A stretch of DNA of 64,000 nucleotides from Comamonadaceae bacterium (GTDB lineage Bacteria > Pseudomonadota > Gammaproteobacteria > Burkholderiales > Burkholderiaceae_C), in NCBI GenBank assembly GCA_947478725.1, contig CANJWZ010000015.1:1-64000 (forward strand), read 5' to 3'. Within the stretch, counting starts at the first letter, position 1. Every line of letters begins with the position of its first letter. Both the position numbers and the translations under genes were made by a program. Below the pieces are notes generated by a model. The model searched no databases and had not been told where the DNA came from. It saw only the letters and a list, made by a program, of their open reading frames with translations. This document shows, one piece after another, positions 38,653 to 47,575 of this stretch.

Positions 38653-39542
38653 CGGCTGACCAGCACAATGCCCACCGCCACGGCGCACAGCGCCGCCATC
38701 AGGCCAGGCGTCACGCTTTCCTTGAGCCACAGTGCGCCAAACAGCAGTGCGAACAGCGGCGTTAAAAACACAAACACCGAAACCTTGGTGGCCGGGTAGC
38801 GGCCCAGCAGCCACATCCAGGCCAGGTAGCTGGCAAATGCGCCCACCACCGTTTGCAAAAGCAGCGACGTGATGGCAAACGGGCTGAAACGCCAGACCCA
38901 GGCTTCGCCAAGGGCCAGCGACACCAGCGGGAAAGTGGCAGCACTGACGGCCAATTGGTAAAACAGCAGCTTCTCGGCTGATATTTTGGACAGGCTGGAC
39001 GCCCGGATGACCACGGTTGTCAAACCCCAAAACATGCCCGCGGCCAGCGCCAGAATGTCGCCACGCAGCGAGGTCACGCCGTTGCCCACCAATCCCACAA
39101 AACCATCTTGCAACGCAAACGCCACTCCGGCAAAGGCGCACAGCAGCCCCAGCCACTGTATGCCGCGCAGTTTTTCGCTTTTTACCCACAGGGGCAACAG
39201 CAACGCGACCCATAAAGGAGAGGCGTACAAAAAGACGGTCAGTCGCGACGCCGTGGTGGCTTGCAGACCCAGGTAGATGCTGGCAAATTCAGCAGCAAAC
39301 AGGCCGCCTGCCAGCACGCCCGCTTTGAACGAACCATCTTTGGTGAACAGCGGCACACCACGCGCAAGGCACCACAAGCAGAGCAAGGCGGTAGCGCCCC
39401 ACAAGCGCAACGAGGCCTGGAACATCGGCGGCAGCTCGGCGATGGTCGCCTTGATCAGCACCTGCTGCAAGCCCCAAAAAAGGCAGCAGCCCAGCAGTAA
39501 CGACACGGCCAGGGCGTCGAGGCGGGTTTTACGGACCGTCAT
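38637..39542 (-). CDS. EamA/DMT-family transporter
   Basis: This 301-residue membrane protein has ten hydrophobic helices in two EamA repeats; LFWGLQQVLIKATIAELPPM and AGMFWGLTTVVIRASSLSKI start the two halves. I start it at MTVRKTRLDALAVS, ten bases after the flavin reductase stop; the frame continues upstream over that gene. Such proteins are exporters of metabolites. The substrate is unknown. The two genes probably share a transcript. Confidence 0.85.
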   Translation of the reverse strand: MTVRKTRLDALAVSLLLGCCLFWGLQQVLIKATIAELPPMFQASLRLWGATALLCLWCLARGVPLFTKDGSFKAGVLAGGLFAAEFASIYLGLQATTASRLTVFLYASPLWVALLLPLWVKSEKLRGIQWLGLLCAFAGVAFALQDGFVGLVGNGVTSLRGDILALAAGMFWGLTTVVIRASSLSKISAEKLLFYQLAVSAATFPLVSLALGEAWVWRFSPFAITSLLLQTVVGAFASYLAWMWLLGRYPATKVSVFVFLTPLFALLFGALWLKESVTPGLMAALCAVAVGIVLVSRQRAA

Positions 39543-39552
39543 CCAGGCATCG

Positions 39553-40107
39553 TCACAGCGGATGCTCGGTATAAAACCTGCCGCCGTGGTACAGCAGTGG
39601 TGCTGCGCCTTCGCGGTGGCTGCAGCGCTCAACTTCGCCGACAAAGATCACGTGGTCGCCTTCCTGGTAACGGCTGCGGTTAAAGCATTCAAAGCTGGCT
39701 GCTGCGCCTGCCAGCAGGGGGGCGCCCGCAACGCCGTCGGCAAAGGCCACGCCGTCCCAGCGGTCCGCACGCTTGCTGGCAAAACGTTCGGCCAGGTCTT
39801 TTTGATCAGCTGCCAGAATATTGATGGCGTAGTGCAAACCCGTGCTGAAGGCGACCATGGAGCTGGCAGCCTGCGCCAGGCTCCACAGCACCAGCGGCGG
39901 CGCGAGCGACACCGAGTTAAAGGAGTTGGCGGTCAGCCCCACCAACTCGCCAGTGGCTGTGCGCGCGGTGACGATCGTCACGCCTGTGGCAAACATGGCC
40001 AGTGACGCGCGAAACTCGGCGCTTGAAAACGCGGGGGCCTGGGCTTGGGTGGTTTGGGGGGGTGTTTGGAGGGCGTTGGGCATAAAAATGAAAAGGGCTT
40101 CGCTCAT
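39553..40107 (-). CDS. Flavin reductase-like (FMN-binding split barrel) protein
   Basis: This 184-residue protein has the family's core: FRASLAMFATGVTIVTARTA, GLTANSFNSVSLAPPLVLWS, FAINIL-like HYAINILAADQ and the C-terminal HVIFVGEVE. It would reduce FMN/FAD with NAD(P)H for a two-component monooxygenase, although no partner oxygenase is adjacent. The start at MSEALFIFMPNAL has AGG just upstream; the ATG eight codons later (40083) is the alternative. Confidence 0.85.
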   Translation of the reverse strand: MSEALFIFMPNALQTPPQTTQAQAPAFSSAEFRASLAMFATGVTIVTARTATGELVGLTANSFNSVSLAPPLVLWSLAQAASSMVAFSTGLHYAINILAADQKDLAERFASKRADRWDGVAFADGVAGAPLLAGAAASFECFNRSRYQEGDHVIFVGEVERCSHREGAAPLLYHGGRFYTEHPL

Positions 40108-40158
40108 TTTGCCTGAGCGCGGCATGCCGCGTTGCACAGGCCTGGCATAAACTGGTGC

Positions 40159-41049
40159 ATGCGTTTGTGTTTCTTGTTAGCCGCCATCGCCGGTGTTTTT
40201 TCAGCCAATGTGCTGGCCCAAGCCGCGTCGCCGTGCGACGAGTTTGTGGCGCGGCTGCCCAACGTTAAGCGTGCGCTTTGCGATGCCGCCAATTTGCAGC
40301 CCAGCACGGCCAAATCTGTGAAAGGCCGAACACTGTGGACGCGCGACATCAAGCCTGAAGACAACCCCCGTCACTCAAGCCTTCGGGTGCTGGTCATCGG
40401 CGGCATTCATGGGGACGAGCTGTCCTCTGCATCGGTGGCGCTGCACTGGTTGCGGTTTGCCGAACAAGGCCTATTTGACTTGCCGCAAGCCGTGCACTGG
40501 CGCTTTATTCCGGCGCTCAATCCGGACGGCCTGTTTCATCAGCCGCCGCGCCGCATCAATGCCAACGGGGTCGACCTGAACCGCAACTTCCCCACGCCCA
40601 ACTGGGAGCGCGATGCCAAAACCTACTGGGAGAAGCGGACCCGAAAGGACCCGCGCCGATACCCGGGCGTCACACCCCTGTCAGAGCCCGAGTCACGGTT
40701 TTTGCATGAGGACATGCAGCGCTTCAAGCCCCACCTCATCGTCAGCATTCACGCACCCTATGGTGTGCTGGACTTTGACGGCCCTAAAAATGGCGGATTC
40801 GTGCCCCCCTCTCGCTTGGGTCGCCTGTACCTGGACCAGGTTGGCATCTTCCCTGGCTCGCTGGGCAATTACAGCGGCGTGCAAAAAGGCGTTCCCGTGG
40901 TGACGGTCGAGCTGGCCAATTCGACCCGAACACCGCTGGATACTGAGATGCGCCAGATGTGGCTGGACTTGCTGCGCTGGATGAGCGAACGCGTGGGAGA
41001 GCGCACAGGGCCAGCAGGCGGCGGTACAGCGCCTGCCCGCGCTCCGTGA
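40159..41049 (+). CDS. Secreted M14-family zinc peptidase (MpaA-like)
   Basis: This 296-residue protein has a signal peptide (MRLCFLLAAIAGVFSANVLA). Zinc ligands are His and Glu in GGIHGDELSS and His in IVSIHAPYG; NPDGLFHQ and NGVDLNRNFPT bind the substrate carboxylate, and the catalytic Glu is in VVTVELAN. The closest role is a murein-peptide amidase such as MpaA, but in the periplasm rather than the cytoplasm. It diverges from the flavin reductase gene. Confidence 0.87.
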   Translation: MRLCFLLAAIAGVFSANVLAQAASPCDEFVARLPNVKRALCDAANLQPSTAKSVKGRTLWTRDIKPEDNPRHSSLRVLVIGGIHGDELSSASVALHWLRFAEQGLFDLPQAVHWRFIPALNPDGLFHQPPRRINANGVDLNRNFPTPNWERDAKTYWEKRTRKDPRRYPGVTPLSEPESRFLHEDMQRFKPHLIVSIHAPYGVLDFDGPKNGGFVPPSRLGRLYLDQVGIFPGSLGNYSGVQKGVPVVTVELANSTRTPLDTEMRQMWLDLLRWMSERVGERTGPAGGGTAPARAP

Positions 41050-41054
41050 TTCGG

Positions 41055-41112
41055 CGCTGCTATTTTTATAGCTGCCAACCCAGCGATATGTTGGCTTGAA
41101 GGCGACCTTTAT
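41055..41112 (-). repeat. Interspersed repeat, copy H
   Basis: On the minus strand it reads AAGCCAACATATCGCTGGGT, then TGGCAGCTATAAAAATAGCA. It fills the gap between the convergent M14 peptidase and PIN genes. Confidence 0.65.
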
Positions 41113-41138
41113 GGGTCAAAAAGCTTTCTCGCTGTACC

Positions 41139-41582
41139 TTACATCGCTGCCCGCGCATGGACGCCAAGGGCCAGAAGCCTCTTGCGCATTGACAGAACGT
41201 CGGCATCCTTGCTGAGAAGCAGCGTGCGGTGCTGCACCGCCAGGTCGATGAACTTTTGATCGTCTGCATCGCTGCATGTCACGCTGGCTTTGGGCGCCAC
41301 GTCAACCCGTCGGACGTTCTGGTCAAATTGGGCCAGTACGTCATCGGCGTTTAGTTTGTAAAACGCAAGCCGGGCGGCGATTTTGGGATAGGCCAATACC
41401 CGGGCCAGCTCGTCCCGCATGGGTTGCGTGGCCAGCCAATCATGTGTTTTGTCGGTCAGCGCGTGGCGCACGGGAACAGCTGCCGCGTCATTGAAGACGA
41501 AAACATCCAGGACGATGTTGGTGTCCAGAATGACGGACGTTCCCCCTGCTGGCGTCGGCGCGCCAGTGCCTTCTGCGTTCAA
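41139..41582 (-). CDS. PIN-domain protein (putative nuclease/toxin, COG1569-type)
   Basis: This 147-residue PIN domain has the acidic metal residues in VILDTNIVLD, MRDELARVL, and CSDADDQKFIDLA with LLLSKDADVL. That pattern is of a Mg-dependent ribonuclease, as in VapC toxins. No antitoxin gene is adjacent. Instead its ATG overlaps the stop of the rlmL-like gene (ATGA), and the frame starts with a Gly/Pro/Thr-rich linker (MNAEGTGAPTPAGGTS), so it is the last gene of the rpoN group. Confidence 0.85.
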   Translation of the reverse strand: MNAEGTGAPTPAGGTSVILDTNIVLDVFVFNDAAAVPVRHALTDKTHDWLATQPMRDELARVLAYPKIAARLAFYKLNADDVLAQFDQNVRRVDVAPKASVTCSDADDQKFIDLAVQHRTLLLSKDADVLSMRKRLLALGVHARAAM

Positions 41583-42892
41583 TTTGACGCGCTGCCGAGT
41601 ACAGGCTTTGCGCGCGCTGACCCGGCCACCATGTCAAACCTGAACAAGCGGCATTCGATGGGGCCGTTCCACATCGGCACGCGGCGTGATTCTTTCAGGC
41701 GCATTTTGTTGGGCAACTTGAGGTCTGGCGTGAGCACATGGGCGGTCCAGCCGGCGTAGTTTTTCTTCCAGTGGGTGGCCAGTTTGGGAAAGAAGTCGCT
41801 CGCCTCTTCGCCGCTGCCAGTTTGCGCGAGTTCACGGCCTCGGGGTTGTTCGCTCGTCTGGCCAGACTGAACCGGCTGGCCAAACTCGTCGATCGCCTGG
41901 CCCTGAAACTGGGTGCGCTTTTGCGCCCCTGCAGCGCCGGCCACCTCGATGCGCTCGCCATACGGCGGATTGACCAGCATCACGCCAGAGGCCACGGGCG
42001 GCATCCGCTCAAGCGCATCGCCTCCCCTGAACTGCACCGCGCCCGCCACACCTGCTCGCTCGGCATTGCGTTCGGCAAAGTCCACCATCCTGAAGGACAC
42101 GTCGCTGCCAAACACTTCGGCCGTTGGCTCGGTGATCAGCGCTTCTGCCTGGTCCAGCAAGCCGTCCCACACGTGTGCCTGAAACGGCAAATACTTTTGA
42201 AACGCAAACTTGCGGTGGATGCCCGGCGCGATGTTGCAGGCGATTTGCGCCGCTTCGATCGCAATCGTGCCAGAACCACAGCACGGGTCATACAGCGCCA
42301 CGCCCTGTTTGCACAATTCGTCCCAACCACTGGCTGCAATCATGGCGGCAGCCAGCGTTTCTTTCAGCGGCGCCTCGCCCACGTCTTCGCGCCAACCACG
42401 CTTGAAAAGCGGCTCCCCGGATGTGTCGATGTACACCGTCACCGTGTCTACCGTCAGGTGAACATACACCCGTACGTCAGGCCAGCGGGTGTCGACACTC
42501 GGCCGCACGTCATCGTGTTTGTGCCGAAAGCGATCGGCTATCGCGTCCTTGATTTTCAGCGCCGCAAAGTTCAGGCTGGTGAGCGGACTGTGCTGGGCGG
42601 TTATTTCGACCTTGAAGGTTTGCTTTGGCGTGAACCAGATCTCCCAGGCCACGTTGGCTGCTGCGTTGTACAGGTCTTGCTCGGTGCGGTACTGGTTGTG
42701 CGCCAGCTCAATCAGCACGCGCTGCGCGAGGCGACTGTGCAAATTAAGCTGCATGGCATCGCGCCACGAACCCGCCAGCTGTACCCCCGCGCGCCAGGCC
42801 TTGGGGGCTGTGCCTGTGATGCGCAGGGCTTCAGCAGCCAGCAAGGCCTCAACGCCCGCGGCGCAGGGTAAAAACAGTTGAAGTTGATTCAT
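41579..42892 (-). CDS. rlmL: 23S rRNA m2G methyltransferase, RlmL N-terminal type (COG0116)
   Basis: This 437-residue protein has an N-terminal THUMP-containing domain (LFLPCAAGVEALLAAEALRI) and a SAM-dependent methyltransferase domain with LYDPCCGSGTIAIEAA and VNPPYGERIEV. The latter is the NPPY catalytic motif of N2-guanine methylases. It corresponds to the RlmL half of E. coli RlmKL, modifying G2445. A Gln/Gly/Ser-rich insertion follows NPPYGE (about residues 318-355). It overlaps rpoN upstream by an ATGA and the PIN gene downstream likewise. Confidence 0.88.
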   Translation of the reverse strand: MNQLQLFLPCAAGVEALLAAEALRITGTAPKAWRAGVQLAGSWRDAMQLNLHSRLAQRVLIELAHNQYRTEQDLYNAAANVAWEIWFTPKQTFKVEITAQHSPLTSLNFAALKIKDAIADRFRHKHDDVRPSVDTRWPDVRVYVHLTVDTVTVYIDTSGEPLFKRGWREDVGEAPLKETLAAAMIAASGWDELCKQGVALYDPCCGSGTIAIEAAQIACNIAPGIHRKFAFQKYLPFQAHVWDGLLDQAEALITEPTAEVFGSDVSFRMVDFAERNAERAGVAGAVQFRGGDALERMPPVASGVMLVNPPYGERIEVAGAAGAQKRTQFQGQAIDEFGQPVQSGQTSEQPRGRELAQTGSGEEASDFFPKLATHWKKNYAGWTAHVLTPDLKLPNKMRLKESRRVPMWNGPIECRLFRFDMVAGSARAKPVLGSASN

Positions 42893-44448
42893 AACGATTT
42901 ACGCAAATTAGCCGGTGCAATGCGCAGCGCCTCGCGGTACTTGGCCACAGTGCGGCGGGCGCATTCAATGCCTTGCTCTTTGAGCATTTCGGAAATCTGG
43001 TTGTCGCTTAGCGGCTTTTTCAGGTTCTCTACAGCGACCAGTTGTTTGATCAGGGCGCGCACGGCCGTGCTTGATGCGTTGCCGCCGGTTTCTGTCCCGA
43101 GTGCCGAGCCAAAAAAGTATTTGAGCTCGAAGGTGCCGAAAGGCGTGTTCATGTACTTGGCAGTGGTCACGCGGGAAATGGTGGACTCGTGCAGGCCCAG
43201 CTCATCAGCAATCTCGCGCAGCACCAGTGGCCGCATGGCGAGTTCGCCGTGGCTAAAAAAGTTTTTTTGCCGTTCAACAATGGCGGTGCTGACGCGCAGG
43301 ATGGTGTCAAAACGCTGCTGGATATTTTTGATAAACCAGCGCGCCTCTTGCAGGCGCTGCTGCATGGCCTGTGCGTTGCTGCCTTTGTGCTGCTTCATGG
43401 CGTTGGCGTAAATGTCATGCACCTTCAAGCGCGGCATCACGTCGCTGTTCAGCGTCACCTTAAAGCCGCGGCCGGCCTTGACGACGAGGACATCGGGCAC
43501 GACCACATTGCGCTCCACATTGGCAAAGCGACGGCCCGGTTTGGGGTCCAGTCGGCCAATCACGCCAATGGCGTTTTTGATCACGGCATCCGGAAAACCG
43601 CAGAGCTGGGACAGTCGCTTGACGTCACGTTTGGCCAGCAGCTCCATCGGCTGTTTGCAGATGGCGATGGCGGCGCGCGTGTCTTCGCCGTCCTTGCAGT
43701 CGAGCAGTTGAAGGCTCAGGCATTCCGCCAGGTTGCGGGCGCCCACGCCAGCAGGCTCCATGTGGTGCAGCAAGCTCAAAGCCATCGCGAAATGCTGCTC
43801 GAGCTCTTCGGTTTGCAGCAGGTCGCCTCCAGCTAGACCGCTGGCCAGTGATGTCAGACTGTCTTCCAGGTAACCGTCGTCGTTGAGCGATTCAATCAAA
43901 AAATGCAGCGCTGCACGGTCGATGTCCGACAGCCGCAAACTGAGCGACTGGCGATGCAGATGCGCCTGCAAGGTCTCATGCTCACCGGTGAGGTCAGACG
44001 CATCTGCATCGCTGTCATCGAGGTTGTTTTTGCGTGGGGCAGCATCGTTGCCCCACTCACCGTCATCGGGCGCAGACTCGACGCTACCGTCGCCTTCCCA
44101 GCTTTCTTCAAGCTTGGGCTCGGTCGACTCGTCAACGGTTTTTTCAGGCGTACTTAGACTGTCATTTGATGCTGTAACCGTTGTTTCACTTGAGCCAGAA
44201 GCTATGAAATCAGGAGCGGCCTCAAATTCTTGCACCTCTTGACTGACGGGTTTATCAAGTTGCTCCAAGCCAAACTCTTCACGCGGCGCTGCGTCTTCGT
44301 TGATTTCAAGAAACGGGTTTTCGTCGAGCATCTGCTCGACTTCATGGCTCAACTCCAGCGTGGAGAGTTGCAGCAGGCGAATGGACTGCTGCAACTGTGG
44401 CGTGAGCGCCAAGTGTTGCGAAACCCTAAGAGATAAGCCCTGCTTCAT
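42889..44448 (-). CDS. rpoN: RNA polymerase sigma-54 factor
   Basis: This 519-residue protein has region I (LSLRVSQHLALTPQLQQSIR), an acidic region II (residues about 50-160, rich in Asp, Glu and Ser) and the C-terminal DNA-binding part with the RpoN box ARRTVAKYREAL. It directs polymerase to nitrogen and other -24/-12 promoters. The usual downstream hpf/ptsN genes are not here; rlmL-like and PIN genes follow with 4-base overlaps. It is the promoter-distal part of the lptA-lptB-rpoN run. Confidence 0.96.
   Translation of the reverse strand: MKQGLSLRVSQHLALTPQLQQSIRLLQLSTLELSHEVEQMLDENPFLEINEDAAPREEFGLEQLDKPVSQEVQEFEAAPDFIASGSSETTVTASNDSLSTPEKTVDESTEPKLEESWEGDGSVESAPDDGEWGNDAAPRKNNLDDSDADASDLTGEHETLQAHLHRQSLSLRLSDIDRAALHFLIESLNDDGYLEDSLTSLASGLAGGDLLQTEELEQHFAMALSLLHHMEPAGVGARNLAECLSLQLLDCKDGEDTRAAIAICKQPMELLAKRDVKRLSQLCGFPDAVIKNAIGVIGRLDPKPGRRFANVERNVVVPDVLVVKAGRGFKVTLNSDVMPRLKVHDIYANAMKQHKGSNAQAMQQRLQEARWFIKNIQQRFDTILRVSTAIVERQKNFFSHGELAMRPLVLREIADELGLHESTISRVTTAKYMNTPFGTFELKYFFGSALGTETGGNASSTAVRALIKQLVAVENLKKPLSDNQISEMLKEQGIECARRTVAKYREALRIAPANLRKSL
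44195..44220 (+). repeat. Possible degenerate interspersed repeat, copy I (inside rpoN)
   Basis: GCCAGAAGCTATGAAATCAG then GAGCGG matches only the AGCTATGAAAT..AGCG part of the family. It falls in the variable region II of sigma-54, where an insertion would be tolerated. Confidence 0.3.
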
Positions 44449-44510
44449 GACAAGCGCACATCACAATGAGGTGTGTTAACAAGCCGGTGCCGCGGATCTG
44501 GTTGTGCCAG

Positions 44511-44590
44511 GCCGCCGGCCCAGCCCCCGCAGGGGGTTGGCGCGTCAATTGCGTCAATTGGTGCGTCAATTGGGGTCAGACACCCATAAA
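44511..44590. repeat. Hairpin and tandem nonamers between lptB and rpoN
   Basis: CCCCCGCAGGGGG forms a short stem. Three copies of GCGTCAATT follow at 44542, 44551 and 44563, the last running into GGGGTCAGACACCC. The final motif resembles ends linked to REP-associated transposases. The nearest genes, lptB and rpoN, are intact. Confidence 0.5.
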
Positions 44591-44611
44591 CTGGACGGCG
44601 GGGAGGTGCCA

Positions 44612-45433
44612 TTACATCCTGAAGTTTTCGCCGAGATAGACACGTCTGACGTCGGCGTTATTGACAATATCGGACGGCGTGCCTTCAGCCAGCACCTGGC
44701 CGTCGCTGATGATGTAAGCGTGGTCGCAAATACCCAGGGTTTCGCGAACGTTATGGTCTGTGATGAGAATGCCGATGCCGCGCGATTTTAAAAATTCGAT
44801 GATGCGCTGGATCTCAATCACGGCAATCGGATCAATGCCGGCAAACGGTTCGTCGAGCAAAATAAACCGCGGCTGGGTGGCCAGCGCGCGCGCAATCTCG
44901 ACCCGGCGGCGCTCTCCACCAGACAAGGCCAATGCCGGCGATTCGCGCAGATGCTCTACCCGCAGGTCCCGGAGCAGGGCGTCCAGGCGCTCATCAATGG
45001 TGCTTTTCGACAGGGGCTTGCCTGCATCGTCCAGCTGCAGCTCCAGCACGGCGCGTACATTTTCTTTCACATTGAGCTTGCGAAAAATCGACGCTTCCTG
45101 CGGAAGATAGCTCAGGCCCAGGCGCGCGCGGCGATGGATCGGCATGTGCTCCACAGAATTGCCATCGATCGTGATCTCGCCCGCATCGGCCCGCACCAGC
45201 CCCACAATCATGTAAAACGAGGTGGTCTTGCCTGCCCCGTTAGGGCCCAGCAGGCCCACAATCTCGCCACTTTCAACGCTCAAAGAGACGTCCCGCACGA
45301 CCTTGCGACTGCCATAGGACTTTTGCAGGCCCGTCGCCACCAGACGGCGGGCGGGCAACTCCGATGTCGGCGCGTTTGCCTGAAGCGTGAGGGGCTCAAG
45401 CGGTTTGCTTTTTTTCAAATCACCCACATCCAT
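44612..45433 (-). CDS. lptB: LPS export ABC transporter ATP-binding protein
   Basis: This 273-residue ATPase has Walker A GPNGAGKTTSFYM, signature LSGGERRRVEIARAL, Walker B FILLDEPFAGIDP and switch His in LITDHNVRETL. The LptB-type features are GLGYLPQE-like LGLSYLPQEASIFR. The first ~28 residues (MDVGDLKKSKPLEPLTLQAN) are an extension. It powers LptBFGC extraction of LPS from the inner membrane. It starts six bases after lptA. Confidence 0.96.
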   Translation of the reverse strand: MDVGDLKKSKPLEPLTLQANAPTSELPARRLVATGLQKSYGSRKVVRDVSLSVESGEIVGLLGPNGAGKTTSFYMIVGLVRADAGEITIDGNSVEHMPIHRRARLGLSYLPQEASIFRKLNVKENVRAVLELQLDDAGKPLSKSTIDERLDALLRDLRVEHLRESPALALSGGERRRVEIARALATQPRFILLDEPFAGIDPIAVIEIQRIIEFLKSRGIGILITDHNVRETLGICDHAYIISDGQVLAEGTPSDIVNNADVRRVYLGENFRM

Positions 45434-45439
45434 GGCGGC

Positions 45440-46072
45440 TTACTTTTTGTCCACGCCGATAGCGGGGCTGGCGCGCAGCACAGCAGGCGGCGCGGGAGGA
45501 GCCGGCACAGGGCCGCCGGCGGCAGAGGCGGCAATACGCGGAGACAGCACGGTCCGAACGCGCCCACTTGGATTGGTGACGGAGCGGTTTTGCGGCCCGC
45601 CATCGACGGTAAACACATCGGTCTTGTTGTCGTAGTTGATTTGTGAGCCGGTGGTTTCGTCGGCCAGTACCGCACCGTTGTAGCGGCGCATGACTGCGTT
45701 GCGGATGAACTTGACCAGATCCTGCTTGCTGTCGTATTCAATCCGCTCGCCCTCGCCCTCAATGAACTCGTCCAGCCCATCGCGCTTTTTGCGGTAATAC
45801 GCCAGCTTGCCCGGCGCGGCAATCGACACCGCCTGCTGGTAGCCTTCCGGGTCCTGCTTCACGTCTACCCGCTCGCCGCGGATGATGATGCTGCCCTTGG
45901 TGATGACGACATTGCCGGTAAAAACGCTGGTTTGCTTCAGGTCGTCGTAGACCAGGGCGTCTGACTCCGCGTTCATGGGCTTGTCCCGGTCAGCGTTTTC
46001 AGCTTGGGCTGGGCCAGCACTCAGACACGCGAGCGCCATCAGGACAACGATAAGAGAAAAGAGGGGTTTCAT
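45440..46072 (-). CDS. lptA: LPS transport periplasmic protein
   Basis: This 210-residue protein has a signal peptide (MKPLFSLIVVLMALACLSAG) cut near AQAE. The OstA-like beta-jellyroll follows: MNAESDALVYDDLKQTSVFT, GNVVITKGSIIIRGERVD and later GSQINYDNKTDVFTVDGG. The C-terminal 45 residues, rich in Pro and Ala, are an extension beyond the fold. It bridges LPS from LptC to LptD. lptC is not in this cluster. Confidence 0.94.
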   Translation of the reverse strand: MKPLFSLIVVLMALACLSAGPAQAENADRDKPMNAESDALVYDDLKQTSVFTGNVVITKGSIIIRGERVDVKQDPEGYQQAVSIAAPGKLAYYRKKRDGLDEFIEGEGERIEYDSKQDLVKFIRNAVMRRYNGAVLADETTGSQINYDNKTDVFTVDGGPQNRSVTNPSGRVRTVLSPRIAASAAGGPVPAPPAPPAVLRASPAIGVDKK

Positions 46073-46191
46073 AAAGGCACGAATCTTGCTGCTGTGGTTG
46101 GACGCATTGTAGCCATGCAAGTCAAGCGAGACAGCTTGCCCCTCAACATTTGCAGGGGTTTTGCAAATAAACCGCGGTTTGTTTCGCCGGT

Positions 46192-46842
46192 TTATTTGCC
46201 TTTGCGGGTCAGGCCGATGAGATAGTCTGTCACCACCAGTGCGCGTTCCATGGTTTGTGCCACTGTGCCGGACGTGTAGTACTTTCCTGCCACACCCAGC
46301 GCAGGCACGCCGTCGACTTTGTAAGCGTCCTGCAGCAAGGTCGCTTTGCGGGTTTTGGTGGCTACCGGGAAGGCGTTATAGGCTTCGGTGAATTTGGCCT
46401 TGTTGATGCCTTGCTTTTCGGCCCAGGCCGCCACGAGTTCGGCGGTGTTCAGGAGCTGGCGCTCAACGTGAATGGCATTGAACACCTTGCTGTGCAACTC
46501 TTCAACCTTGCCCATGGCCTCCAGCACAAAGTACAGCCGCTGCTGCGGCTCAAAGTCAGGCCGGAAGGCCACGGGTGCCCGGCGCAACACCACGTCTTTG
46601 GGCATTTTTTTGACCCACTCCTGAAGCTGCGGCTCAAACCGGTTGCAGTGCGGGCAGCTGTACCAGAAGAACTCCACCACCTCAATCTTGCCGGCACCGG
46701 CTTCGGTGGGCGCGGGCTTGTCCAGCAGCAGAAAGTCGGTGCCTTCTTGCGGTGGCTTGCCTTGGGCAAACACGACAGGGGTTACCAACGTGGCCGTGGT
46801 GGCCAAAGCGGCGGCCGTGATTGAAAATTCGCGTCGTTGCAT
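46192..46842 (-). CDS. dsbA: Periplasmic thiol:disulfide interchange protein
   Basis: This 216-residue thioredoxin-fold protein has the redox motif CPHC in FWYSCPHCNRFEP. It has a twin-arginine-like start (MQRREFSITAAALATTATLV) with cleavage near VFAQ. The cis-Pro loop VDGVPALGV is present. It introduces disulfides into exported proteins. It follows the SPOR gene on the same strand. Confidence 0.95.
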   Translation of the reverse strand: MQRREFSITAAALATTATLVTPVVFAQGKPPQEGTDFLLLDKPAPTEAGAGKIEVVEFFWYSCPHCNRFEPQLQEWVKKMPKDVVLRRAPVAFRPDFEPQQRLYFVLEAMGKVEELHSKVFNAIHVERQLLNTAELVAAWAEKQGINKAKFTEAYNAFPVATKTRKATLLQDAYKVDGVPALGVAGKYYTSGTVAQTMERALVVTDYLIGLTRKGK

Positions 46843-46901
46843 TCGTCTAACTCCAGAAAATTGTTCGTCTGTTCTCTTAGGCGGGCTGTGCTGGAAAAAG
46901 T

Positions 46902-47564
46902 TCAGCGCTGCACCCGGACAAGGGCCGTTTCAACCGAATTTCCGTCCAGCTTTTCCTTGGCTTTTTCGGCTTCGTCCTTTTTGTCGAAAGGCCCCAGTCG
47001 TACCCGGTATACGGTACGCCCCGACTGCTCGCGCTCAGTGACTTTGGCTTGAAAACCCATCAGCGACAGCTTAGCGCGCTGCTGCTCTGCATCTTCCGGC
47101 GTTCTGAAAGCACCCGCCTGAATGAAGTAACTGAACGGGTCAGCGCCAGGCGTGGACGACACGGGCTCAGGTTTGGCGTCTGACTTGATGTCGCCCTTGG
47201 CTTGTATCTTGGCTTCGGATTTGGCTTTGGCCAGGTCGCCCAGCGGGTCAGCGGACGTGTTGGGTTGGGCGGCCCCAGATGCGGCAGCCGCAGGCGCAGG
47301 CACGCCTACCGCGTCAGACGCTGCCGGTGCAGGCTTGACCGGGTTTTTACCCGCCAGCGAAATGTTCGGGTCCCAGTCCTTGTTTTTTTTGGCTTCAGCG
47401 GCATCGGTTTCTGCGCTGCGAAGCTGGATTTTGTTTAAAAACGGCACTGGCACCTTGGTCACGTACACCGCCACCGCCAGGGCACCGCCCAGACCAATCA
47501 GCGCGCCAATGATCAGGCCCAGCAAAGTGCCGCCGCGTTGTTGTTTGCCAAAAGGAGTTTTCAT
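46902..47564 (-). CDS. SPOR-domain membrane protein (FtsN-like)
   Basis: This 220-residue protein has one N-terminal membrane helix (LLGLIIGALIGLGGALAVAV), an Ala/Pro-rich periplasmic linker and a C-terminal SPOR domain (FSYFIQAGAFRTPEDAEQQR to the end) that binds denuded glycan strands at division sites. The architecture is that of FtsN. I start it at MKTPFGKQQRGG; a GTG five codons upstream overlaps the argS stop (GTGA). The position after argS is the same as for ftsN-like genes in other Burkholderiales. Confidence 0.88.
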   Translation of the reverse strand: MKTPFGKQQRGGTLLGLIIGALIGLGGALAVAVYVTKVPVPFLNKIQLRSAETDAAEAKKNKDWDPNISLAGKNPVKPAPAASDAVGVPAPAAAASGAAQPNTSADPLGDLAKAKSEAKIQAKGDIKSDAKPEPVSSTPGADPFSYFIQAGAFRTPEDAEQQRAKLSLMGFQAKVTEREQSGRTVYRVRLGPFDKKDEAEKAKEKLDGNSVETALVRVQR

Positions 47565-47575
47565 CGCTCGTCCGT

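Noticed and set aside
41738..42871. 377-codon rightward open frame
   Set aside because: It is antisense to the rlmL-like gene.
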